NCBI GenBank assembly: GCA_018806985.1
Contig: JADANN010000430.1
Location: 1 to 64,000, forward strand
From: Angiostrongylus vasorum
Taxonomy: Eukaryota; Nematoda; Chromadorea; Rhabditida; Metastrongylidae
Length of the DNA stretch: 64,000 bases
Direction of reading: 5' to 3'
The position numbers and the translations under genes were made by a program. Below the pieces are notes generated by a model. The model saw only the letters and a list, made by a program, of their open reading frames with translations, had not been told where the DNA came from and made no database searches. This document shows positions 35,401 to 47,800 of the stretch, piece after piece; the first letter of the stretch is position 1; every line of letters begins with the position of its first letter.

Positions 35401-38400
35401 AGAGATGATTCCCACCAAGTTCTAATTCGGGAACGATTTAACATATCACCACTGTAAGAATGCAAAACATTACAACATTACAAGAGGTTGAGAGAATTAT
35501 AGTATGCTAGTACAATACGCGAGACGACATCTCTATTGTATCTTCCACATTAAATTATCCATAACTCGAAGTTAGAAGCGCGGAAAGCGTGGTAGTAAAG
35601 TGCTGTATATTACGCGCATCGTCGTTGGTTCTTCCTTGTCGCTCGCAAAACGGGCCTCCTATCCTTCCGGCGTCGACAAATTGGTAGCACACTTATCTCA
35701 GAAGGCCTCCTACAAATCTACACATGCCGTCTGCTGTTTGTGATGAAAACCTGGAAGTGCTCTTTCAAAGCTGTCTCAAGATTCCAAATAAAATCAAATG
35801 GAATTCAATCACAAGGATGCCGAGATATGAACAAAATCTAGAATCAGTCTAACTAGCATTCAACGGCATTCGTGAAGTAGGGAAAGTCTTCAAGTGGCAG
35901 CCGAATCCACATGCAAATCGAAAGACTGTGGATGGCGCATTCAAGACAACGAACGAACCGAATAGAATAACTTTTAGCATCTACACAGCATATTAAAGCC
36001 TATCACAAAATTTAATAAACAATGAGACAAAAATGACTCTACGTCCAGTGATCCTTCCACTTCTCGGCACGCAACTATCCGATTACACTCCATTTCTGAA
36101 TGCAATGAACATAAGTGGTGTGCTGACTGTGGAGTACAGTATTCTCATCGTCCTCTGGAATTATCAGGTACATTTGTTGCAGTATGCAAGAACTGAGCTT
36201 TCGCATCAGCAAAATGGTATTAATTTGTAATCTTTGAACGTCTGTAGAACTCCTAGGTCGATCGTCGTGCCTATCCTTGGGAGAGCAATGGAGCAATCCT
36301 ACCGCTGTTCAACAGAACCGTTGTGGTAATATGCTCTATCGATATTTTTAGTATTTTTAAAAATTATATCTGCGATCGTTTTAGCTTATCAATGAGGCAT
36401 TCGAAAACAATCGTGTTGAACCTTTCATGAAGAAGAATAGTTTCGGTGCCGTAAGTTTTGTTTTCTTTTTCTTCGTTTTCTTTTACGTCATAACCGCACT
36501 TGACTGGAAGGGACATGATCGAAAGCTTATTTTAGTTCCTTTTTGAGGTAGAGCCCTAGGCGATTTTATCGACATTAAGGCATTTGGAAGGCTTAGAACA
36601 CTGTTCTGCACTGGCTGAAAACACCATTGCGCTGAAAAGTCGAAAAAGAACTACTGTACTTTTTGTTGGAACCATTTCTAAAAGAGCGATGCCAAGAAGA
36701 TTTACAAGCCCTATCATTCGCATTCAAAAAAAATACTTTTTAAGGCAAATATCATGGACGTTCTTGAATTGTATGAGTCTCTATTCGTATTTGCCAGTAT
36801 TCTACATCTACAGTACAATTTTGACGCGTCCAGCAATTATACGGCTACGGTACTGAGCAAATGGTTAACAACAATACTGGAAGGTATATTCATTCCATTA
36901 AATGATCTTTCAAACAAAGCACTCAGCGTTCTACTGATAGTTTCTAAACGTCTTCTTAATCCCGTAATCGCGTAGACATGATTTTTAATCAATTTCTTGG
37001 TTGATACTGGCTAGGTACAGGGCACGTGTGGCGCAGTGGTCGGATGCGCCATTCCAACACACACGTGGAATTGCTCCTCGCGCCCATTGTATATACGACA
37101 TATGTATGTATATAAAAGGGGCGCGAGTGGCTACAGTGGTTGGAGGCGCCACTGCGACACACACATGGAATCGGTCCCCGCGCCCACGGCCCACCAAGCC
37201 TTCCATCCCTCAGGGTCGACAAATTGGCATCAGACTTGTCTGGGAGGATAGCAGTACTGGCTCGATGCATCTTTAGGCAACCGCCAGCCATTTTAAAGGC
37301 CAGATATGCATTCAATCACCTCCAACGATACTTAATGAAGTCGAATGCATGGTGCATCCCTCAGAAATTGATTAACGCAGGGAGCTTTATCCTTTTATTG
37401 GCTAGGTGGATGAAACGACCTATTGATCACCTTTCCAAACCCAAATGATTTTTTTCGTCAACAGGCCGCTACTTTAAAGAAGCTCTTGGTTTTAAAATGG
37501 CAATTCATACCTTAAATTCCAACTGTGAAAGGGCTGGCGTAGAAATGTTTGTGAGAAATAGATTGTGATTTGTATCTGAAAAACCCGAAATTATGTCAGC
37601 AAATATCTACAAGCACTTTTGCTTAGTATTATACAAATTCATGTAAGTCCAAGACAGATTGCAAGTTGCAATAGGCTCCAAGAAAACCGCTTTGTAGATG
37701 TAAATCTAAATTTCGGATGCACATTACTTAAGTCGCCTCTCAACCTCGTAGCCTGACAGCACCGTATCCAACATCAGAGAACTTCATTTCATTTGTGACT
37801 TCAGCCTAAAATTCCTACCGACAAGTTTTATTATTTCCTTTATGAATGAATTTTATGGAAGAAATATCGTCTTGATTTTCTGTTTCCTTTGGTTGGTCCT
37901 TTTTTATGGCAGTTATTTTAGGTCCATTTGGCACGATCTATTTCAATAGTAATTTCAAGCGTGTTGCTCCTTTCTCATTCGGCTATATTAATAGTTCGGG
38001 TTATAATTTCATTCGTAAACTCGAAATTCAACAACCATGTGTAGCTGGAGCATGTTTGGTATGTTCCATATGAATTTGAACACGAAGCACTTTTTAGCGT
38101 TCACTGATCTGTGGCACTCCTAGTAACGTTTTTTGTTCATGTATTACTTGATACTTGATACTTGAATGGCCCGTCCTCACTGGTTGTGCGGGCCTCTGCA
38201 TAATCTCCATTTTTCGGAGATTTGTTGGTTAAGCCATTATGGTTCTCTGCAGTCCCGAGGTCAGCCTGGGCAAAGTCTGCCCTAAGCCTTCACCACCACA
38301 GGCAGCTGCAGCCCTTGTGGATCAGAGGGAGATTTGTCACCATGCGACTTTGATACTAGGACGGTGGTGGATCCTGGTATTGGTTTACTCTTAGCTAGGC

Positions 38401-38816
38401 TTCCTGATGGAAACGCCGGACCCCTTCTCGGCTTGGGAGGCCCTGCTAGAGGATGAATCCCCCGCTGTACATCGCTGTCCGATACCCGGGAACACCTCCC
38501 CCTACGATGAGGCGGTAAAAGCGTTGGGAGGTGTTTATGTATTGCATACAAAATATACTGCTTAGTTAAATACGGTGTACTTAAAATTCTGGTTAGCGAG
38601 GATTAAAATCTGTTTCCTATGTGGTGTTTTAATCAGTATTAACTAAGTAATCGAACCTTTTTTAATTTTTAAATTACTTAATGATTTTAAATTTTTTTTA
38701 ATGAAGTCATTAAAATCTTCTGTTGGCAGTATTTGAATCTTTCTTCGATAAACCTTCATTTACGCGAGGACATGCCACCGTGTGGATTTGATGGAAACTT
38801 ATGCGATCAGACAGGG
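29471..38816 (+). CDS. gcy: gcy exons 1-9: signal peptide and ligand-binding ectodomain
   Basis: Exon 1 has a long N-terminal hydrophobic run ([18 protein letters not shown]), typical of a signal peptide, then the start of the ANF-receptor-like fold. Exon 2 carries [10 protein letters not shown], the first conserved Cys block. After a gap, exons 3-8 continue with [53 protein letters not shown] and [12 protein letters not shown]. Exon 9 ends in [15 protein letters not shown], the juxtamembrane Cys motif. Exon 2 ends in phase 1 whereas exon 3 must be entered in phase 2, so at least one exon is missing between them. The start codon is the first Met before the signal peptide. Confidence 0.85.
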
Positions 38817-41800
38817 GTTTGTTCTCCACTCTTCTTTTTTATTTTTTCATCTTTCGTTCGTCTTCTAATATTTCTACTTCTCTGTTATTGTGTTTTCTAT
38901 TGCTTCATTCAGAACTATCATTGTCATTTTTGTTATGATCGCCGCTGTTGCACTCTGTATTGGAATCTTTATCAGCTTCCGTAAAATGTACGCGATCTCC
39001 GATTGAATCAATATCTTAGCAATTTTTTTGGAAAATAACAATTCTTAACACTTTAGAAAACACATCGAATCAATGCAAATGCCTTGGGCTATTCCTTATA
39101 CGTCATTGAAATTCATCGATTTGGACATAGCAGCACATGGAGTATATCGATTTTCTAAAATTATATTTCTTTTTTAAATTATGACTTGTTAGAAAAAAAA
39201 CGATGACACAAGCGTCATCATTAGTTTCACACTTTTTGTTTGGATTGTGCAAAGGGAAAGAACCTCTAACATTTTTAGAGTCAGCAACTTTCCATTCTGA
39301 GCTTGAACGAGCACATGGAAACTAAGGTGAGACAGGATAGCAAATGTATTAATTTATCCATCTATTTGCTTCCTTATTTTATTATTTATTAGTCTCTTGT
39401 ATAGTTACAAGCCTATTTCGTATATTTTATAGACCAGGCCGCCACCCTCTCCTCCGCCCTCTCCACCCCAACAGTTCTTTTTTTTCAGTTCTTTTGTCTC
39501 ATATCTGTTATCTATGAATATGTTCCGATTCACATCTGAACCCGGCAAACAAATGACTCTTTCGTCTTCCTCTATGAACTCTACTGACTGCTGCTAAATT
39601 TGAATCTCACTGAAGTTATGTGATAGCTCCACTAAGGTGTTTCCACTTCGTTAGCACAGGTAGTGGCCAGATCGTGCATCTCGGACGTACTTCTACACTG
39701 TAATGCCTATCACCAATATCCCGATTTCGGCAGGATGAAGGCTTTGTTTCCCTAGAGAGCATCGAGCCAGCGACCATCACCTCTTAACCACTGCGCTTTC
39801 CATGACCAAATTTACATTTGAAGTTAAGTTTCAACTTATAATTTTTAGCAAAATCAGTGTAGCATAAACCACATAATGTGCCAAATACTTGGAGACTTTG
39901 AATACATGTCATCCTCAGCTACAAGGACGGAAGCACGATCTCCAGTTCTCAGCTGAAACGAGCGAAACTGAAGTTAACAATATGCACCGAGAAATATGAA
40001 TTACTTCATTGCTTGCTTCCTCCATTAACCTATAACGCCTCATATGTGCACTTCAGTGTCCATGGCGATCTGGACCACTGGACTAATCGACCGTGTGGAT
40101 ACCATAAAAGGATAAAAAGACAAAGCTCTCGACGTTGATCTATCCCTGAGGGATGCGCCATGCATTCGACTTGATTAAGCATTGTTTGGAGGTGATTGAA
40201 TGCATATCTGGCCTTTACAATGACTTACGGTGGCCTACTGATCTATCCAGACAGTGCTACTATCCTCCCTAGACAACCATGGTGCCAATTTGCCGACCCC
40301 CGGAGGGATGGAAAGCTTGGTGGGTAATGGGCGCGAGAATCGATTCCACGTGTGTGTTGCACGACGCCTACAACCACTGTACCACACGCGCCACCTGGAA
40401 ACCATAGTGTTCAATAATAAGTCCACTGGGTTCCATATTTTTTGTGCCATGCTGTGAACACATTTAATAGTTAATCGAAGGAAGATCAAAAATAGTAGGG
40501 TTGAGACAAGCAAAGCCCTTTTATTATACACTTATTAATTCACAAAGAAAAAACTATCGGATGAGTTTCATTTCACTGCAGTACACTGTATAATGCGGCA
40601 CTTTTAGAAATACGGTATATATGAAGTAATAAACTACTGAGAAGACTTTATAAATGCTATTTGCCTCAAGGTATCGTTCATGCCAGCAAATTTTCCAGTA
40701 AGATTAGGGAAGCGCTGGGCATCAACAAGTAGTTCACCGACGTGACTCATCGGGTACCATGTTTAGAAACAATTCTTAATCTTTATTCTTATATTTTTTT
40801 CGCCCTCGTTGTCAAGATAATGCTAAAAGATATTTATGCTATCGTTCAAAACCTTCGCAATTTATCACTCTTTGGCAATGATCAGAGGATTAGGCTGGGC
40901 CAAGTGAGATCGATTTAAACACCATGTTATGGGTAACGGATGAAATCTCAGATTTTTCAATGAAAATCAGGTGTTCCCCCATGTTAATTAAGCATAACAT
41001 GGTTTACTCGTCGCCTCGATCCGTGACCTGAGCGATAAGTACTAAAATATTCGCTATAGCGACCCGCCCTGAAAGGATTCTCAGAACATAGTAGTTTTTT
41101 TGTTTCATTGCCTTGAAACAACAGAAGTGGCTACGTTGCTGTAGGAAGTTGGCGTTGAATACGTGGAATGATCTATCCTCATTAACATATTGAGATAGTT
41201 GTTTATTGAAAGCTCTGTTTCTGCTGCCTACGAAAACTGTTCATATTCTGTTGGGCCAATCACAAAATAAGGTAGCGAGGCGTTGGAAATTAAAGGACAC
41301 AAAATGGATAAATGCTACCTTCCGACCTTCTTATAGTTAGACGCTTAAAGTCTTCACCATGTTCATTGAAGTGCCCAAATACACGTTTTATGTAGTTCTC
41401 CTGATTGCATATCTTTACTTCTCAATTTGTTTCCTATGTCATAAGCTCTCTTCATAGACTGGGTCTCCTCTTCTTTTTTTTCTTTTGTTCTGCCGCTCTC
41501 CGTGCATCTCTTTGAAGCCATTTTTTACGACAGCGATTGTAGCCATGGTTTCATAGTTGACGCAGTTATGATGGTGGTCGCCCAGAACGAGGTATTGGCT
41601 TAGGACATCAGTAACATTGGGGCTGAATGTGGATGGTGCTGTCGTAACCCAATCTTCTCATTTTATCAAGCATTATCGAATGCCCATAAAACGCTCAAAT
41701 AGTGTTGCATTGATAACACTAAGTAATAAAATTCGACATTAATGAAACACAATTTGTTTACGATTCATGATGACCGCTACTTTAAATTCTACACTGGCAA

Positions 41801-44800
41801 CAAACCTTTCGAGTGCATTTATCTCTAAAGATTAATTTAAGAAAGCATATGCCACTGGATACCGTCCTACAGAAATTATATGCAAGCTAATGGGACAAAC
41901 TACCAACTACACGGTAATCACCTCACTAGCAGCCATCCTAGTATTCCCCTATTTGGGAAAGCCCTTTCGTTCTATAATCGATGCATGTCGCGCTCCTTTT
42001 TTACACGAGAGAGAACCATTCGCACATTGTCTGGTCTGCCTATGAGGCGAGGTCGACATAACATGGTTGAGTCTGTACCTGAGGAGAGTGGAAAATGGCT
42101 CCTTGATAATGTTGTTCTCTAAAACTTGTGCATGTCGATAGACGCATCTTATTAGATGTTCTTGACATATATTACTGCACCATTACTTTGAGCAGAATCA
42201 CCGTTTTTTTAAAAAGTCGTCGTAGTAATGATTGTGCCACTGGAGGATTCCAATGTGCACAGTGGATATGCTTTCTTCCGAAGAATTAGTGCGTTTCGGG
42301 GGTTGAAGAGAATGTGTATCGTGGATCGAATCTCAGTAAAACTGTGTCCTGTTTTTAAGATTCATACTTTTCGATTCTGCTGCTTTCTGTTCCAGTGACC
42401 GTTTTTGTTCTGATGTTAAGGTCTTCGGCAGTCAACTTTTTAGAAGAACCTTTTTTACAGGCAGCTCAACGCATTTGGCTTGCCTCGCGGTTGCCGAATC
42501 TCTTAGTTAGGCATTAGAAGTATAGCAATACCGTTCATGTATCTCGGTGAAGGAGCTAATCCGACGAGGGAGATGTGCGTCTCTTCTAGCTCGATTTGAT
42601 GATGGGCGATGGTCAGAACGAATAGACTGACACTGTCGATACTTCGTGGTGTCACGCTATTCACTGAATATGGCGTAGTTCAATGTTCTTCCTTCTGGAT
42701 TATTTCGACATGTCTGAAGCCAGGCCTGTTTCGAGAAGAACTGTTGTATCAACGGTAAAGAAATGCGCTTCCGTTTGGTAACACGCAGAACATTAAAAAA
42801 ACGTTTGTGGCGTGTAGTGATTACGTTTTATACTACTAGAGTTGAAAATAAATGGCAGTCGGATACGTTACAAAAAATGGATTTAATAGAACAGAGTACA
42901 AAGATGGGTTCGTTGTTGCTTGTTCACTCAGGTCATGAAACAACATCAACCTTGCGTCCTTAAGTGGTCATCACAACTTGTGGATGCTGGCTTTCGGAAA
43001 GAGTACCCGTCTTAGGAGTAATTCCCCATCAGCTCACAGAACAACATTCGGTTGCGTTAGCTGGTTTTTTGTGTAGAAATATGGTACTATATCTCAGCTC
43101 GATACGCTGAATATCTGACTTCATACCGCTATTCGACATTTTGACTCAACCTATATATTTTACCACCTCGCTACGGTGAGGCAGTAAATCAGTGAAGAAG
43201 ACAGATGTAATTAACCTTCGTATTGATATGCAACGTCGTATTCTAAACCGTTTGAGAAAAGCAGTTCGTTTCTCTTAACACACATATTGCTGCACAGCTG
43301 CGATAGTTTCCCAGATTTTGCACGAAACTTAACCACTCTAAAACTAAAAGCATTTTAGTCCCACCAACTTTTTTATCCTTTCTTTGCTTTTAAACGCTAC
43401 TGCAAGGCTGCAGTGTCTGTATGATATGCAGTGCATTCTGTGGTTAATATGAATGTTTAGGTGAAAATGAGGGATTTCCTTAGAAATTTTCAACTCGCTA
43501 CGCTCAATCAAACTTATGTTCTCATTGAGACAATCACCTTGAAGGAACGTTTGGTGTTCTTCAAACAGGACGTCGACCTCCTCCTCAAGGTATTAAGCAT
43601 AAAAACTTTAAACTCGACAAACTCATATTGATAGTGAAGAACTATTTTCGACAGAATCCAGAAACTTAGAGCAATTAAGCAACCGAATATTCGACTGAAT
43701 ATTCAAGTTCGTAACTGGTTAAAAACCCACTTCTATTTCATTTCTTTGCTCAAAGAGTTAATATTTGAGAACGCAGCAGTATATGGTAGAAAATCGTAAC
43801 ATGGAACAGAAAGAAAAAAGCAAAAAAGAAGGAACAAAAAAAGGAAGAATCAAATTTGTCCATCTCGATAGTTTTTAGGTGTTACCTAGTAAGCTTTACT
43901 ATTTCCGGTTTTCAGCAGCATTATAGATTTCCTAACCTAATTTTCTTTTCAGATCAAACACTTCAATCACGAGAACATCAACTCCTTTATAGGGCTTTCA
44001 TTTGACAGCACTCATCTTTACGTCCTGTGGACACACTGCTTCCGGTGATGATGATTTTAGAGTTCCATTTATTCCTACCTGCAGTGATCGCAGTTTGTAT
44101 TGGTCGTTATAGAAAAAGTTACAGAATATCTCAGTTACACGATATCATTCCAAATTCGTTAACGCTAAAATTCTAATGTTAACGTTTTTTACTTACTGCC
44201 TATTACAATTTTTAGGAAAGACTATCATGTGTAATACAACCACAATGATGCTGTTATATTTGCAAAACTCCGAGCCTCAAGTGCTTTGCGGTGAGGACAG
44301 CTAGTTTTCTTTCGACCAGTGCCGTCAGCAATCACCCGTCAGCGGGATTGAAGCCGAAATCGACAATGAACCCAGTTATGCTCGAGGCTGTACTCGAAAT
44401 CACAGTGTTGACTTTTTATTTACTGCTTATTACGACTTTTCGCAGCTAAAAATTTACAATTTCAACTTACTATTTACTTTCCACTCTTTTTTAATGGCAG
44501 GGTACGGTGCGAAACATAACTTCAGTGGTATGAAATATTTGCAAAACTGCGGACAGCAGCTGAGTGGGCAGGAAATAATAAGTTAAAATTGTGATTATAA
44601 CTACAGCCTCAGCTCAACTGGGTTCATTGCCGATTTGGGCTCCCCAGATCAGTCCCGCTGACAGGTGATTGCTGATGGCATTGGTCGATAGAACTAGCTC
44701 AGAGGCAGTCGAAACGAAGGGACCCGAATGGTGTGGTGGTGAACGCGTTAGCCCCCCAGAAAGGGTTATAGCACGTTCGCTCACCACTGCAGTCACCTGC

Positions 44801-47800
44801 GGTCCGGAGTTTTGCAAATGTCTCGTCATCAATGAAGCTAAATATTTATTTGTTGCACTAATGCCGCTCCAACCGTACCAATGCTATTCATGTGAAAAAA
44901 AGAAAAATACGTTGAAAAAATATGCTTTAAAAATTTGTAGTTTTCTTCTTGAATGATGACTGCTCTCTTTCACTTTGTTAATTGAATCAAGTATTTACGT
45001 GTAGACGGGCAGGTGTTTCCTGAGGACGAAAGTAGAAAAACAGAGGTGCGAAGGAGACAACCAGACAATCACCATCACCTTCCGCTTGTGAGAACGTACC
45101 GTTTGCGTCATTAGGCGATCCTGACACCCAGGCCCTTCTACGATTTACTTCTTTGCGTCGTTAACAAGTACTCTTTCTGCTTTTCGCACTGATGAGATGA
45201 ATTTACTAAATGACTAAATTGTTCCCATTCATTTCTAACCCCGCTTTTCAAGCTTTTTCCTTCACCTCAAAACAACTTTGCCCGCCTTGCGACCTGGAAG
45301 ACAGTGAAAGCATTGGTGTGTCAGAGGATTGTTTCTGTGTTGCAGGTGATGAAAAAATTGCCTATGTTACGGACATGTTGTGTTCGTCTGTGCTAAATAA
45401 CCCACGCGGCGCGACTCCCTAATTTCTCATTTCCGGCGCACGGGATGACAGATACTTGTCATCCTTTACAAAGATACTTTTTTGACAATAAACAATTATT
45501 TTTTTGATGACTTTAATGATGCTAAGATATTTCCAAACATCCGGACCGCAGGTGTCTGCGGTGGTAAACGAACGCGCTATTGTCCTTTCCGGTGAGTAAC
45601 GCGTTCACCACCACACCATGCAAGTCCTTCGTTTCGCCGGTCTCTCAGTTAGTTCTATCGATTTCTGCGATCAGCAATCACAAGTCAGCGGGATTGATCT
45701 GAGGAGCACAAATCGGCAACGAACCCAGTTAAGCTGAGGCTCTAGTTATAATCAAAATTTTCTTATTATTTTCTGCCTACTATTTTTAATGGCACGTGTG
45801 GTGCAGTGGTTGGAGGCGCCACTGCGACAAACACGAGAAATCGATTCCCGCGCCCATGGCTCACCAAGCCTTCCATCGTTCCGGGGTCGTAGAATTGATA
45901 CCATACTTGCCTGGGAGGGTGGTGTTAGCACTGGCTCGATACATCGGTAGGCCACTGCGAGTCATTGTAAAGACCATATATGCATTCAGTCACCTCCAGC
46001 GATGCTTAATGAAGTCGAATGCATGGCGCATCCCGAAGGGATTGATCAACGCCGAAAGCATTATCCTTTTAACTTCTTAATGGCAGAGTATATTGCAGTG
46101 ATTAATGGAAGTGATTGCTGATAACAGAGATCGATAGAACAACCTGAGAGATAGGCGAAACGACCGACCTGCATGGTGTGGTGGTGAACGCGTTACTGCC
46201 CGGAAAGGACTATAGCGCGTTCGTTTCCCACCGGAGACACTTGCTGTCCGCAGTTTTGCAAATATCTCAGCATCATTGTGGTTGAGTCGCACATTATAAC
46301 CTGCAGTAAAAAATTGTAACAGGCAGTAAATAAAAAGTTCACGTTGTAAAATCCGAAATAAAAAAAATAGAAATAAAAAAATAATAAATAAAAATAAAGA
46401 ATAAAAAAGTAAAAGTCTAAAATAATTGGCACTGAAGATCGTCTTTAATGCAGTGGTCAAGTAGGATGCGGAACAAACACCAAATGCTGAAAGTGACTTC
46501 AACCGCATTAACACTCTGGGCAATGAGCAGGATGGACTAAGATTATGCGAAACAACTCTGATTTATATCTACAAATTGGGTGGCAGTTGCTCTAAATTCG
46601 ATTATGGCGTAGTTTCGTTGATCAGTTCATCGAAAAGTGAAAAAACATTACGAAGAGTGTGCCAACTCAAGGTACCTACCCATTGCATCAATCTTCTAAG
46701 TGTCCAGTAAGGATGTTTCATATCGCAATGCTGTTCTTAAAGCGACGCAGAGAACAGCTAGCCAACTAACTCATCAGCAATTTGTCTGACTTTCAATATT
46801 TCTCACTCATCAGAGATTGCATAAGTGCACGATTAGATGTAAAATATTAGCTAGACCTCAAAAAAATTCAACATATCTATAAACATATATATGAACATGT
46901 ATATATAATACATGGTACTAGTGAAGCGCAATGATTAGAGGTGCCTTGCGTTACACACGTGGTCGTTTGGGTGGCCCTACGTCCAGAGTGCACCATGCCT
47001 TCCACACCACCGAGGTCTAAAAATTGTTACCAAATTTGTTTGGGAAGACAGCAGCACAAACTTGTACATCTGTAAGCCACCTAAGGGGATTTTTATTGAA
47101 TAAATATGGTTCAATCACCTTCAGCGATGCTTAATGAAGTCGATTGCATCACGCATCCCTTAGGGAATCGTCAACGCCAAACGTTTTTACGTTTTTTATA
47201 AAATACGTTCCGACCTTCTATGTGTATTCCATTGCTTTCTTCTTCCAGAGCGTCCTTTTGCATCTATCATCCCACGAAGGTCTTATTTCATTGAGGGTTC
47301 TGTTGCTACCTCAGGTTTTTGCTTTTTTTTTCAAGAATGTCGTTGAATGTACGCCATGTTGGTTCTTTCCGGAAATCTGGAATATTTCTACTCTTTCCAC
47401 AAGCAACCAACCACGTATAGGGATCAAACTGAGCTCTTTCGTAGGCAAGCCTCCTACCAATTCGTTGACCTGGAAGAGATAGAAGTCTTGGTGCCTGTGA
47501 TGTAGGCCAACTAGAGAACACGACATCTGAAATTGCTGTGGTGCTCTCGCTTTCATTTAGAATAAAAGATGAAATTTACCATTCTACTCATTTATTCGAT
47601 TCTAGTACTTATAAGAAATGAATATCTTTAAATTTTCGTTACTAAGAACTCTAACCGAACTTCACATTAACCGACATTTGCTTCCAGTGGCTCCCTTGGT
47701 GATCAAATATTCGGGCGAAAAGACGAAAGAGCAACATTCGAAAATAATTTTCGAGGAGCATTTGTAAGGGGATATATTGAAGGTTATTTTCTTAAATGAT

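Noticed and set aside
37001..37448. Frames of 70-108 codons on both strands
   Set aside because: Overlapping translations of SINE A; similar frames recur at every SINE A copy.
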